Shown here: positions 1 through 7,137 of the stretch, piece after piece | Position numbering within the stretch: the stretch's first letter is position 1 | How the letters are laid out: every line of letters starts with the position of its first letter | The notes under the pieces: generated by a model | Seen by the model: the letters and a program-made list of their open reading frames with translations, nothing else | The model's database searches: none | Told to the model about the DNA's origin: nothing | Position numbers and translations under genes: made by a program | Source of the DNA: Corynebacterium ulceribovis DSM 45146 | Lineage (GTDB): Bacteria; Actinomycetota; Actinomycetes; Mycobacteriales; Mycobacteriaceae | DNA length: 64,000 nucleotides | Assembly (NCBI RefSeq): GCF_000372445.1 | Contig: NZ_AQUY01000001.1 | Coordinates: 1,060,824-1,124,823, forward strand | Direction of reading: 5' to 3'

Positions 1-86
1 TTTTGCTCCTGTTTGGGGTTGACCGTGATACCCGTCGGGGTGTCTCAATAGTGGAATTGGGTGGGGAAGGGCTACCATCAAGCATT

Positions 87-770
87 ATGAAACGGACTGT
101 TATTGGAATCGTCGTTGCTCTGGTTACCGTGTTGACGCTTTTTGCGGTCGGCGTTGTCGCTTACCTCACCATGATGGGGCCCGGTTCAAAGACAGCAACC
201 CTGGATTCCACTGACGCAGAACCTGCTTCCACCGACATGAATGGCCACTGGAATATCATTGATCGCGCTGGTCAGAACACATCTTCGGCTGGTTACACAT
301 TCCATGAACTGCTGCCGAATGAGGCGCGCGATACCTCCGGCACCACTGAAGATGTGGACGGTCAGATCACTGTGGAGGACGACAAGATTGTCTCCGGTGA
401 TGTGACCGTCAATATGGACACGGTGTCCTCGGACAACAAGAAGCGGGACAACTCAGTTCGGGATCGTATTTTCTTCACCTACAAGTACCCAGAGTCCAAG
501 TTCCGGATTACCGAGCCAGTGGATGTGTCGTCATTGCCAGATGATGGCACCGTCGGCACCGTGAAGCTGACCGGTGACTTGACGATCTTGTCGACCACTC
601 GTGAAGTCTCCGGTGAAGTGCGTGCGCTGCGCACTGGCAATCGGGTGATTGTCGGCGGCGACATTCCGATTAACCGGAAGGACTTCGGTGTGGAAGCTCC
701 TGAGCTGGTTGCGGCGAAAATTGATGAAGAAGGCGAGCTGAATCTGTTGCTGGTCTTCGAAAAGCAGTAG
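87..770 (+). CDS. YceI-like membrane-anchored protein
   Basis: The 227-residue protein starts with a short basic stretch and one membrane segment (about residues 4-25), so the rest should lie outside the membrane. The remaining part resembles the YceI beta-barrel lipid-binding family: it opens with a GHWNI-type strand and ends with the typical pattern of alternating strands (GDLTI, VSGEV, VIVGGDIPI). An upstream GTG/ATG extension exists in the same frame, but the ATG at 87 directly precedes the membrane anchor and is the better start. The ligand is unknown. The family call is moderately sure. Confidence 0.7.
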   Translation: MKRTVIGIVVALVTVLTLFAVGVVAYLTMMGPGSKTATLDSTDAEPASTDMNGHWNIIDRAGQNTSSAGYTFHELLPNEARDTSGTTEDVDGQITVEDDKIVSGDVTVNMDTVSSDNKKRDNSVRDRIFFTYKYPESKFRITEPVDVSSLPDDGTVGTVKLTGDLTILSTTREVSGEVRALRTGNRVIVGGDIPINRKDFGVEAPELVAAKIDEEGELNLLLVFEKQ

Positions 771-853
771 TCACAACCAGCAGTATCGTCACAGTGACGT
801 TTCTAACCCAATTGGCAGCACTGCCAGAAACAGCCACAAGAGGGGCCTGACAA

Positions 854-1207
854 GTGAATAAGCGGCAAACGACCAGCTTTCTGCTCACTGCAGTAGTCAC
901 CGCGATCGCCATCGCATGCGCGCGCATCTTTGATTCTGCCAATGCACCGTTCTTCATCGCGATGGCGGCTTTTGCCGTCACATACGGAGCGCTCGACATC
1001 TGGCGCGCCCGCACCAACGAAACCGCAGATATCCGCGTGAAGGTTCAGAGCCTGGACGCCGAGCGGTATAAGTCCATTGCCTTTGAGTCTGGCCGCGGCG
1101 CAGCCATCCGAGCGATCCAGGAAGACCATGAGGGCATCTCCAAGGCGCATGCACAACGACTGTGGCGGGACATCATCGAGCTGGAACGCGGCAAACCCCA
1201 GAGCTAA
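854..1207 (+). CDS. small two-helix membrane protein, unknown function
   Basis: A GTG-started 117-residue protein with a GAGGGG-type ribosome site just upstream. Two hydrophobic helices (about residues 8-26 and 32-48) are followed by a charged, probably cytoplasmic, helical tail rich in R, E and D. It resembles small corynebacterial membrane proteins without an assigned role. I do not recognise a specific family. It follows the YceI-like gene on the same strand after 83 bases, so cotranscription is possible. Confidence 0.65.
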   Translation: MNKRQTTSFLLTAVVTAIAIACARIFDSANAPFFIAMAAFAVTYGALDIWRARTNETADIRVKVQSLDAERYKSIAFESGRGAAIRAIQEDHEGISKAHAQRLWRDIIELERGKPQS

Positions 1208-1313
1208 GCACCTACTGAACTAAGCACCACCTCGACAATAACCCCTGTTAGCCGATAATCTACATTATGTCATTTTGCAGATATCTGGAGCTGCCCCGTC
1301 GACAGCTCACTAA

Positions 1314-2039
1314 CTAGGAACAGCTATCGCTGCACCCACAGCACGACGCGGATTCGTCCCCAGCAAACGCCCGCCCTGTTGACGTCGCGCAGCCATCGCC
1401 GACCCAAGCCTCCCGGCCCTCATGCACAGCAATCATGGCAATCACAAGCGCCGCAATTGGGTCAGCCTGCCACCAGCCGAACGCCGCGTTAAGCACCAGA
1501 CCAATCAGCACCGCCGCCGACAGGTACGCACACACCAACAGCTGCTTGGAATCCGCCACCGCGGTCGCCGATCCCAGCGCCTGACCAGTCCGGCGCTCCA
1601 CAACGGAAATCGCCGGCATCAACACCACGCTGACTGCCGCCAGAATAATGCCGACTGTGCTGTGTTCCGGCTGTTCACCGGTCCAGAGGGTCTGCACCGC
1701 ATCTATCGTCACAAAGGCGGCCAGGGCGAAAAATGCCAACGCAATAATCTTTAGCGTCGGACCTTCCCACTTCTTCGGATCCTGGCGCGTGAACTGCCAT
1801 GCAACTGCCAGTGCGGATGTCACCTCAATCGTCGAGTCCAGACCAAAACCGAGCAACGCCCCAGAATCAGCGACGCTACCTGCAGAAATAGCAATAACCG
1901 CTTCGATGACATTGTAGGCAATGGTGAACGCCACAATGAAGCGAATGCGCCGCTGCAGTTTGTTCGCATTGGGTGTGAGATTGATTTGTTTCGCAGTTGA
2001 AGTCACGCCTGCCGAGTCTACTCGCCTACTCAACTTCAC
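1314..2039 (-). CDS. cation transporter, CDF-like, with Cys-rich tail
   Basis: A 241-residue protein with about six hydrophobic helices. The second helix carries the small-residue run ending in FGLDSTIE, which matches the Asp-containing metal path of cation diffusion facilitator (CDF) membrane domains. The last residues are Cys-rich (SASCCGCSDSCS), a likely metal-binding tail in place of the usual soluble CDF domain. The expected role is export of a divalent metal by proton antiport, but the metal cannot be told from sequence. It is divergent from the CPBP gene, with about 40 bases between the likely starts. Confidence 0.75.
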   Translation of the reverse strand: MKLSRRVDSAGVTSTAKQINLTPNANKLQRRIRFIVAFTIAYNVIEAVIAISAGSVADSGALLGFGLDSTIEVTSALAVAWQFTRQDPKKWEGPTLKIIALAFFALAAFVTIDAVQTLWTGEQPEHSTVGIILAAVSVVLMPAISVVERRTGQALGSATAVADSKQLLVCAYLSAAVLIGLVLNAAFGWWQADPIAALVIAMIAVHEGREAWVGDGCATSTGRAFAGDESASCCGCSDSCS

Positions 2040-2079
2040 TACACTGAACGGTGTGCATGCTCTTGTCTACCCACCCACA

Positions 2080-3045
2080 ATGCTGCGCGGCGATGGCCTG
2101 ACCCCGGACTATCCGCTCGACGCACCACTAGCCCATCGGCGCTGGTGGCAACACCCAATGGCGCGGTTCGCAGCCTTCCTCGTCCTGCTATTCGTGACAG
2201 CGACCCTGTTGCAAATACCGGCACTGTTCGCGCCCGACAATGACAACATCTTCGTCACCATGTACCTGGCCGTCGCCATCATTGCAGCGGCTGTACTGTC
2301 CTACTGGGTAACCGTCCGCTTCATCGAACGACGCCCTATGTTCGAGTTGTCACCTCGCCGCGCCGGTGGCCTATTGGTTGGCCTGCTCGTTGGCATCGTC
2401 TGCTTCACTGTTGTGCTGCTCGCGGTGTGGGCATTCGGCGGTATCTTCTTCCTCGGTACTGGCTTTCCAACAGCCAGCTCGCTGGTCACCCTGCTGTTTT
2501 CCGCCGGATTTACTGCCGGTATCGTCGAGGAAATCCTCATGCGTGGCATGCTGCTGCGCCTGCTCGAGGAGTTTCTTGGCACGTGGTGGGCGATTATCGG
2601 CTCTGGCTTTATCTTCGGCATGATGCACATGGGCAACACCAACGCCACTTGGCTCAGCGCCACCTCCATTGCGCTGCAAGCCGGTCTACTGTTCGGAGCC
2701 CTCTATTGCCTCACCCGCAACTTGTGGCTCTGCATCGGACTGCATTTCGCGTGGAACATGTTGCAGGGCTTGTTCGGGATCGCAGTGTCCGGCAATGCCG
2801 TAGCTGGTTTCATCCGCACGGAAGCGGTCGGAAATGACCTCATTTCCGGTGGCGCATTTGGTTTGGAAGGCTCCCTCATCACGACGGTGCTACTCGGTGC
2901 ATTCGCCATCGCAGTGATGTGGCAGATTCACCGCCGTGACTTGGTGATTTCCCCAATGTGGTCCCGCGCCGCTGCCACCGCAGACCGCGCCGACGGCCCA
3001 ACCCCCGCCAAGGTTGCCGACCCTAAACCACACCAGTTGCCATAG
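2080..3045 (+). CDS. CPBP family intramembrane metalloprotease
   Basis: A polytopic membrane protein with the CPBP (Abi) signature: EEILMRG in one helix, FGMMHM in a later one and HFAWN near the end, giving the paired Glu and His residues of the active site. The family includes prenyl-protease-like enzymes and bacteriocin self-immunity proteins; the substrate here is unknown. The open frame extends upstream into the divergent transporter gene, so I place the start at the ATG at 2080 (GTG at 2053 is the alternative). Its last 118 bases overlap the convergent monooxygenase gene. Confidence 0.8.
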   Translation: MLRGDGLTPDYPLDAPLAHRRWWQHPMARFAAFLVLLFVTATLLQIPALFAPDNDNIFVTMYLAVAIIAAAVLSYWVTVRFIERRPMFELSPRRAGGLLVGLLVGIVCFTVVLLAVWAFGGIFFLGTGFPTASSLVTLLFSAGFTAGIVEEILMRGMLLRLLEEFLGTWWAIIGSGFIFGMMHMGNTNATWLSATSIALQAGLLFGALYCLTRNLWLCIGLHFAWNMLQGLFGIAVSGNAVAGFIRTEAVGNDLISGGAFGLEGSLITTVLLGAFAIAVMWQIHRRDLVISPMWSRAAATADRADGPTPAKVADPKPHQLP

Positions 3046-4013
3046 CCCACCAGGTAAAGCCCAGGGTGCTGCGGCGTTTTTTGCTTAATGACGCCACGAA
3101 GATGCGTTGATTCGGGACGGTAGCCAGTACACCAAATCAGATAGTCCGCAGCTACCTCATCCAGGCTATGAAACATCGGTGTTGCGGTGAGTTTTCCGGC
3201 GTCTCGGGCTGCGAGCACCGGCGGCACCATCACAATGTCCCCGATGGGATTGCGATCGGGCACGTCCACCGGTTCGGTATCCGGATTGCCTTCTTGCTCT
3301 CGGCGAAATTTATCAAAGTTCTGGAATAGCACTCGCCCATCGACCTCATCGGGCATCCACCGCGGCGGCTCCTTGGTGTACCACGTCACATCAGCCACGT
3401 TGACTAGGTCTGCGGCAACCTGCGCCGCAGAATTCGCGCCGCCGACCACTGCTACGCGGGTTCCGGCGTATTTCTCCGGCCCGCGGTACTGCTCATTATG
3501 CAGCTGCACCCCAGAAAACGCACCAGGATACCGAGGCACAAAAGGCCTGCTGCGAGTGCCGGTCGCTGAAATGACCGCCAGCGCACGGCAGCGCTGACCA
3601 CCGATATGCAACACAAAATGGGCGCGCTGTTCCCCTGCGTCCTGTCCCCCTTCGCCCTCGGCCTTGCCGCCAGGCTGCCATGTCACGCGGTCTACGTGCG
3701 CGGGCCGAACCACTGGCACGTCAAACCGCCGCTCAAACTCTGTCAGATAGTCAATGACATGTGTATATGGCGGAAAACCGTCATACTTCGGCATCGGCAT
3801 GCCCGGCAGGTTGGAGAACTCATGGGTCGAAAACAGCGTGAGGTTCGACCAAGAGTTCTGCCACGCGCCGCCAGCTGCTTCCCTATCGTCAAAAAGCACA
3901 AAGCTCAGCCCACTGCGGTGCAGGTAGTATGCGCAGGCTAACGCCGACTGCCCACCTCCAATGACAGCAACGTCAACGGAAATGGGCAGGTCAGGTGTAT
4001 TGATGGCGGACAC
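2928..4013 (-). CDS. FAD/NAD(P)-dependent monooxygenase-like oxidoreductase
   Basis: A 361-residue flavoprotein with two dinucleotide-binding motifs: VIGGGQSALA near residue 18 (FAD) and VVGGANSAAQ in the middle (NADPH). ISATG and the closing LVGYG segment also fit. This is the architecture of flavin-containing monooxygenases of the CzcO/ArsO type, which oxidise small organic or metalloid substrates. The substrate is not predictable. The gene ends inside the 3' end of the CPBP gene on the other strand and lies just downstream of tpx in the same direction (20 bases apart). Confidence 0.8.
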   Translation of the reverse strand: MSAINTPDLPISVDVAVIGGGQSALACAYYLHRSGLSFVLFDDREAAGGAWQNSWSNLTLFSTHEFSNLPGMPMPKYDGFPPYTHVIDYLTEFERRFDVPVVRPAHVDRVTWQPGGKAEGEGGQDAGEQRAHFVLHIGGQRCRALAVISATGTRSRPFVPRYPGAFSGVQLHNEQYRGPEKYAGTRVAVVGGANSAAQVAADLVNVADVTWYTKEPPRWMPDEVDGRVLFQNFDKFRREQEGNPDTEPVDVPDRNPIGDIVMVPPVLAARDAGKLTATPMFHSLDEVAADYLIWCTGYRPESTHLRGVIKQKTPQHPGLYLVGYGNWCGLGSATLAGVGPSARSAVAAARDHIGEITKSRR

Positions 4014-4032
4014 AGGGCCTGGAACTGGGTTC

Positions 4033-4530
4033 TTAGTTCAGGGCAGCCAGTGCTTCGTCGTAGTTCGGCTCTTCGCCGATTTCGTCGTTGACCTTGGTGT
4101 AGAGCACCTTGCTGTTTTCGTCAGCAACGATGACAGCGCGACCCAGCAGGCCAGCCAGTGGGCCGTCCTCCTGCACCAAGCCGAAGGCCCCACCGAAGTT
4201 GTGGCGGAAGTCAGAAGCTGCCTGCACGTTGTCAATACCTTCTGCTGCGCAGAAACGATCCAAGGCAAATGGCAGGTCGCGGGAAACGTTCAGCACCACG
4301 GTGTTGTCCAGGGATGCAGCACGCTCGTTGAACTCGCGAACCGACGCAGCGCACACGCCAGTATCAACAGACGGGAAAACCGAAATAACTACGCGCTTAC
4401 CAGCGAAGTTCGCTGGAGTGATGTCAGCCAAGTCAGTGCCGACAACGGTGAATTCTGGCAGGGAATCTCCCACGGCTGGCAGGTTGCCGGAGAGCTGGAC
4501 AGGGGTTCCTTTGAATGCGGTGTTCGTCAT
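4033..4530 (-). CDS. tpx: thiol peroxidase (Tpx)
   Basis: A 165-residue atypical two-Cys peroxiredoxin that reduces peroxides using thioredoxin. The peroxidatic Cys is in FPSVDTGVCAASVREF and the resolving Cys in the DRFCAAEG segment; length and ends match the Tpx family. The start is the ATG at 4528-4530. GGAGG sits only one base before it, which is too close for a normal Shine-Dalgarno site, while TATACA lies seven bases before the ATG, so a leaderless transcript is possible. These bases are part of the prophage attachment core, so everything further upstream is now phage DNA. Confidence 0.95.
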   Translation of the reverse strand: MTNTAFKGTPVQLSGNLPAVGDSLPEFTVVGTDLADITPANFAGKRVVISVFPSVDTGVCAASVREFNERAASLDNTVVLNVSRDLPFALDRFCAAEGIDNVQAASDFRHNFGGAFGLVQEDGPLAGLLGRAVIVADENSKVLYTKVNDEIGEEPNYDEALAALN

Positions 4531-4531
4531 G

Positions 4532-4551
4532 CCTCCGTGTATACCAAAGAA
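4532..4551. repeat. attL core
   Basis: The 20 bases CCTCCGTGTATACCAAAGAA recur exactly at 47372-47391. With one mismatch the match extends to a preceding CAT, which here is the complement of the tpx start codon. The core contains the tpx translation start region (GGAGG on the minus strand). Confidence 0.92.
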
Positions 4552-4784
4552 AAAGCTCCGACATGGACGTTTATCAACGGCGCTGGTCAGCGGGTTGCGA
4601 CATGTGCGACATAGCCGACATGTGCGACATGGACGACCCGGCTGCCGGGGCTAGTGCGGGACCAGTGCGGGACGGGCGGGACATGGTGACGGAATAACCA
4701 CGTCGCCGGAACGTGTCGAAGAAGCGGGAAAACGTCGACAGGTCGCCCACCCATGTGAGTTGCGTCACCTATGCAGTTTTTAAC
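4552..4784. other. phage DNA between attL and the first gene; candidate integrase arm sites
   Basis: No convincing gene lies here. The stretch is packed with short direct repeats: TGCGACAT at 4596, 4605 and 4623 with a related CGACAT at 4616, then GTGCGGGAC at 4654 and 4665 and GGGCGGGAC at 4674. Similar TGGGAC/TGCGGGAC words recur on the other side, at the 3' end of the integrase gene (47281-47297). Their position next to the core suggests integrase or excisionase arm-type sites. The stretch must now also supply the promoter for tpx in the lysogen. Inference only. Confidence 0.45.
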
Positions 4785-4813
4785 TTGCATTGCAGTCTAG
4801 ACACTGTAGACTG
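4785..4813 (+). promoter_or_regulatory. promoter with overlapping inverted-repeat operator
   Basis: TTGCAT (4785-4790) and TAGACT (4807-4812) are spaced 16 bases apart and precede the first rightward gene by about 25 bases. The promoter contains the dyad CAGTCTA-N7-TAGACTG (4793-4799 and 4807-4813), whose right arm is the -10 box itself. That is the layout of a repressed promoter. Confidence 0.6.
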
Positions 4814-4837
4814 GTGTTAGAACGAAGGAGCAGAACA

Positions 4838-5182
4838 ATGACCTACTTCCGAATCCAGCCAGCAGACCGCCCCGACATCCTCGACCCAGAATTCCAGACC
4901 AGCACCAGCTGGAACGACCTCGGCGACGACGACCGCATCCGCCGCGGCGTCTCCGTCTGCGATACCCGCGAAGAGCTCGCCGAGTACCTCGCCCAGTCTG
5001 GCATGCCGTTCGACGAAACCTGGGAGCTGCTCGAGGTCGAGGGCGCTCGCTCCGACGACCAAGACGAGGATGCACACCTAGGCTGCACCCTCATAATCCC
5101 GACCGCCATCATCGCTCGCGAGTCCATCGCCGACAGCTTCATGGTCGAAATCTTCGACGCCTACGACGCACTCGCCGCCTAA
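4838..5182 (+). CDS. small, very acidic phage protein, unknown function
   Basis: A 114-residue protein started at the ATG at 4838, which has a clear AAGGAG site eight bases upstream; the longer frame from 4790 lacks one. It has about 27 Asp/Glu, 8 Arg and no Lys, so it is strongly negative. I recognise no domain. It heads a three-gene rightward block with its own regulated promoter, facing the late operon. Such isolated blocks at prophage ends usually hold host-altering or defence-related genes. A strongly acidic small protein in that position could be a DNA-mimic or anti-CRISPR type protein, but this is only a guess from charge and context. Confidence 0.75.
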   Translation: MTYFRIQPADRPDILDPEFQTSTSWNDLGDDDRIRRGVSVCDTREELAEYLAQSGMPFDETWELLEVEGARSDDQDEDAHLGCTLIIPTAIIARESIADSFMVEIFDAYDALAA

Positions 5183-5221
5183 TCTCCAGCTACCCCGCCA
5201 TCACAGAAAAGGAACAGGGCG

Positions 5222-5590
5222 ATGACCATCAAGTCCCAAATCTTCACCGCCGAGCATCTCGACGGCCTGTCATACCTCACCCCATACGAAAAGGAGCAGC
5301 GCGCACTGCCTGCCACGCCTGCACAAATCAAATACATCATGATCTTGCTGTGGAACAAGGGCATTCACACGAACGAATTTTTGCTCCCAGCCAGCACCTA
5401 CATCGGCATCCCAACCGCCGACGACCTCGAGCAATACAACCGCTCGCTAGCAAGCGGCGCCATCGAATGGCTCAAAGAGTGCAGCAGGGAAAACTATGGC
5501 CTGCACAGCATGCGCAAGAGCGCCGCTAGTGAGGACTATGGATGGAGCCGCTACCTCGGCAACATCAGCGACCACACCGCCGACCTATAA
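5222..5590 (+). CDS. phage protein of unknown function
   Basis: A 122-residue protein 39 bases after the acidic gene, with AAAGGA upstream of its ATG. The middle part (LPATPAQIKYIMILL) resembles the short helical segment of DUF3072-like proteins, but the match is too short for a family call. No membrane segment or signal is visible. It is probably cotranscribed with its two neighbours. Confidence 0.7.
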   Translation: MTIKSQIFTAEHLDGLSYLTPYEKEQRALPATPAQIKYIMILLWNKGIHTNEFLLPASTYIGIPTADDLEQYNRSLASGAIEWLKECSRENYGLHSMRKSAASEDYGWSRYLGNISDHTADL

Positions 5591-5616
5591 CCCGCCATCA
5601 GTAAAAGGAGGCCACA

Positions 5617-5943
5617 ATGAACGCCACACTCGCAGCCCTAGAAAAAGCCCGCTACACCCCCCACACCAAATCCCGCGTCTTCATCGAGTCGCTCAAGGCG
5701 CAGTGGTGCAGCATCCCAAAAGTGGAGCAGGCGCAAATGCTCGCCAGCCTCGACTGGTCGAACGGCGTCACCCGCGCTCACCTGAAAAAATACGGCAGCG
5801 GCCGCAAATCGCACCCAGACCTAGACCAGGATATCACCGGCGAAACACTGCTGGACATCTGGGAGGAAGCCCGCCAGTGGATGAAAGACAACATGGACAT
5901 GGAGGCGCTGCAGATGCACGCCCGCAAGTCCTGGGAATGGTAA
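5617..5943 (+). CDS. phage protein of unknown function
   Basis: A 108-residue, mostly helical, mixed-charge protein with a strong AAAGGAGG site before its ATG. The last codons (KSWEW) abut the hairpin at 5944-5967, which ends the minus-strand small RNA unit and could also mark the end of this operon. I recognise no family. The context is the same moron-like block as the two preceding genes. Confidence 0.7.
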   Translation: MNATLAALEKARYTPHTKSRVFIESLKAQWCSIPKVEQAQMLASLDWSNGVTRAHLKKYGSGRKSHPDLDQDITGETLLDIWEEARQWMKDNMDMEALQMHARKSWEW

Positions 5944-5967
5944 AACCCCACCGTCACCAGTGGGGTT
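5944..5967 (-). terminator. hairpin with short T-run ending the repeat RNA
   Basis: On the minus strand AACCCCAC (5967-5960) pairs with GTGGGGTT (5951-5944) around an 8-base loop, giving eight base pairs followed by TT; together with the two T of the stem this makes a four-T run. On the plus strand the hairpin is followed by AAGCC, so termination is better supported leftward. Confidence 0.55.
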
Positions 5968-6039
5968 AAGCCCCGCAGCGCGGGGAAAGTAGGGCCTCCA
6001 ACAACTAGGACGGCTCACCCCCGCAACGCGGGGAAGATG
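5964..6039 (-). CRISPR. two degenerate CRISPR-like repeats (solitary pair)
   Basis: Two 28-base units at 6012-6039 and 5964-5991 share 21 of 28 bases. Each contains CCCCGC-N3-GCGGGG, a six-base-pair stem with a three-base loop. Read on the minus strand, the first ends in GGTGAGCC, like the 5' handle end of type I-E and IV-A repeats. The second is changed at that end (GCTTAACC), as terminal repeats of arrays often are. The gap is only 20 bases, shorter than the roughly 32-base spacers of these types, so this is not a normal array. Confidence 0.5.
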
Positions 6040-6059
6040 CTCCAAGCGCATCTAAAGCC

Positions 6060-6087
6060 ATAGTACACGAAAGGACGGGCTGTGCAA
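6060..6087 (-). promoter_or_regulatory. minus-strand promoter for the repeat RNA
   Basis: On the minus strand TTGCAC (6087-6082) and TACTAT (6065-6060) are separated by 16 bases, a good sigma-A-type pair, pointing at the two repeat hairpins. It overlaps the GTG start codon and ribosome site of the rightward HTH gene, so the two units exclude each other or are coregulated by that protein. Confidence 0.55.
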
Positions 6088-6300
6088 TTCAGAATCATCG
6101 ACCAGGATGGTCGCGAGTGCTGGACTTCAAAGCAATGTGCAGAGTTTATCGACGTCGCGCTAGGCACTTGGCAAGCCTATGTGTCGCGCGGGCGCGCCCC
6201 GGAATCTGCCGGCACCATTGACCGCATGCGCTTGTGGCGTGCCGATGATGTCCGGACGTGGGATGCGTCGCGTCCTGGTCCACCGGGCGCACGCCGCTAA
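6082..6300 (+). CDS. small helix-turn-helix DNA-binding protein
   Basis: A 72-residue protein starting with GTG after AAGGAC. The sequence CWTSKQCAEFIDVALGTW followed by RGRAPESAG and MRLWRADDVRTWDASRP is the winged MerR/AlpA/Xis-like HTH pattern used by small phage regulators and excisionases. Its start codon lies inside the minus-strand promoter of the repeat RNA, so autoregulation and control of that RNA are plausible. Position beside small unknown genes recalls anti-CRISPR-associated (Aca) regulators, but that comparison is by context only. Confidence 0.7.
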   Translation: MQFRIIDQDGRECWTSKQCAEFIDVALGTWQAYVSRGRAPESAGTIDRMRLWRADDVRTWDASRPGPPGARR

Positions 6301-6319
6301 GATGCGCTAAGTTCACACT

Positions 6320-6343
6320 TGCCAGCACCCCCCCCTGCTGGCA
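6320..6343 (+). terminator. hairpin after the HTH gene
   Basis: TGCCAGCA pairs with TGCTGGCA around a run of C (eight base pairs). No T-run follows on the plus strand, so this is a weak terminator candidate for the rightward gene that ends 20 bases earlier. Confidence 0.4.
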
Positions 6344-6351
6344 CTCCCCCA

Positions 6352-6400
6352 ATAAAAAAAGAGCCCCGCGCCGGGCCACTGAGGACACCGTGCGCGGGGC
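6352..6400 (-). terminator. late operon terminator
   Basis: GCCCCGCGC (6363-6371) pairs with GCGCGGGGC (6392-6400), and the plus strand shows seven to eight A immediately before it, i.e. a T-run after the hairpin on the minus strand. It lies just beyond the stop of the last late gene (6416) and ends the leftward late transcript before it runs into the rightward block. Confidence 0.8.
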
Positions 6401-6415
6401 ATGGGGCATGGGGTT

Positions 6416-6733
6416 TCACAATTCACTGCGGATAGATTCGGGCGGATTCGCGGACAAGCTGTCAATGGGATATTTTCTGCGCCACTCCCGAATATGGTCA
6501 ATCGCGGCGTAGAAACCGCTGCGCCACTTGTCCACCTCCGCGCGCAGCTCCCGAACATCTTCCTCCAGGGCATCAATCCGCAGCTCCAATTTCTCGGTGA
6601 AGGCAATCCAGTTCGGGGCGGTCGCCTTCGCCTCCTCCGCCTGCAATTGTCCACGGGCTGATGTGCGTGCTGCGAGCCACGCGAATGCACCGGTCACGAG
6701 GGCGACGATAGCGCCGCCTAAGATGTTCTCCAT
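6416..6733 (-). CDS. lysis-cassette membrane protein with coiled coil (DUF2746-like)
   Basis: A 105-residue protein started at the ATG at 6733, which overlaps the stop of the upstream gene (TGATG). One N-terminal membrane helix (residues 4-22) is followed by a charged coiled coil (about 45-75). This layout is common in lysis cassettes of actinobacterial phages (DUF2746/LydB-like or spanin-like proteins). It is the last late gene. A longer frame upstream is only a shadow of the neighbour. Confidence 0.65.
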   Translation of the reverse strand: MENILGGAIVALVTGAFAWLAARTSARGQLQAEEAKATAPNWIAFTEKLELRIDALEEDVRELRAEVDKWRSGFYAAIDHIREWRRKYPIDSLSANPPESIRSEL

Positions 6734-7137
6734 CACAATTCGGTGACCTCCCGATTCTGCCGTGCGAGCCCCCAGAAAATGAGTGCCACAATGGTGAAAT
6801 ACGACAGCGCACTCACCCACGCGCGACCCTGATAGAGCACCCAGTTCATGGCGAAGCTCATCATCCACGCGGCATGGAGCACCATGACCAGCCCCCACGC
6901 GGTAGACCTCAGGCGGCGCTTCGGAATAGCGACGAAGCACAAAAGACCGATGGCGAGCCACGCGAAGCCGATGACAGGCATCTCAATAAAGTGCTCCAGC
7001 CAGTGGCTAGGCGCCCGCGTCGGCTCTTTCAAAGGCGGGAAATAGGAGACGCCCTTAAGGGCAGTGGCGAAGCCGACGGCAGCAAGCCCGAAGCTCATGG
7101 AGCCGAGCACCCTCTGGCTACGCGTGGCCTCAATCAT
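6733..7137 (-). CDS. four-helix membrane protein, putative holin or holin partner
   Basis: A 134-residue protein with about four membrane helices (near 10-30, 52-70, 80-98 and 108-125). It overlaps the start of the next gene by one base and the end of the upstream holin gene by eight. Its place between a two-helix holin and a coiled-coil membrane protein in the lysis cassette suggests a second holin or a holin regulator. No specific family recognised. Confidence 0.65.
   Translation of the reverse strand: MIEATRSQRVLGSMSFGLAAVGFATALKGVSYFPPLKEPTRAPSHWLEHFIEMPVIGFAWLAIGLLCFVAIPKRRLRSTAWGLVMVLHAAWMMSFAMNWVLYQGRAWVSALSYFTIVALIFWGLARQNREVTEL

Larger units (their letters stand above)
5944..6053 (-). 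ncRNA. putative small RNA carrying two CRISPR-repeat-like hairpins
   Basis: A minus-strand unit with all parts of an RNA gene in about 110 bases: promoter at 6060-6087, predicted start near 6053, two GC-rich hairpins of CRISPR-repeat type and a hairpin terminator ending at 5944. No open frame fits it. Possible roles are a minimal guide RNA for the phage's own type IV complex (the phage encodes a Cas6e) or an RNA anti-CRISPR that captures a host type I-E or IV Cas6/Cas7. The parts are seen in the sequence; the function is inference. Confidence 0.55.

Noticed and set aside
1921-2079. Long N-terminal extension of the CPBP protease
   Set aside because: It runs antisense through the start of the divergent transporter gene and has no ribosome site.
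4574-4790. Minus-strand frames of 64-67 residues between attL and the first gene
   Set aside because: They translate the short TGCGACAT repeats as SHMSAMSHMS, have no ribosome site, and overlap the presumed integrase arm region.
5964-6039. Reading the two hairpins as an ordinary CRISPR array
   Set aside because: Only two units, seven differences between them, and a 20-base gap; kept as a solitary repeat pair within a small RNA instead.
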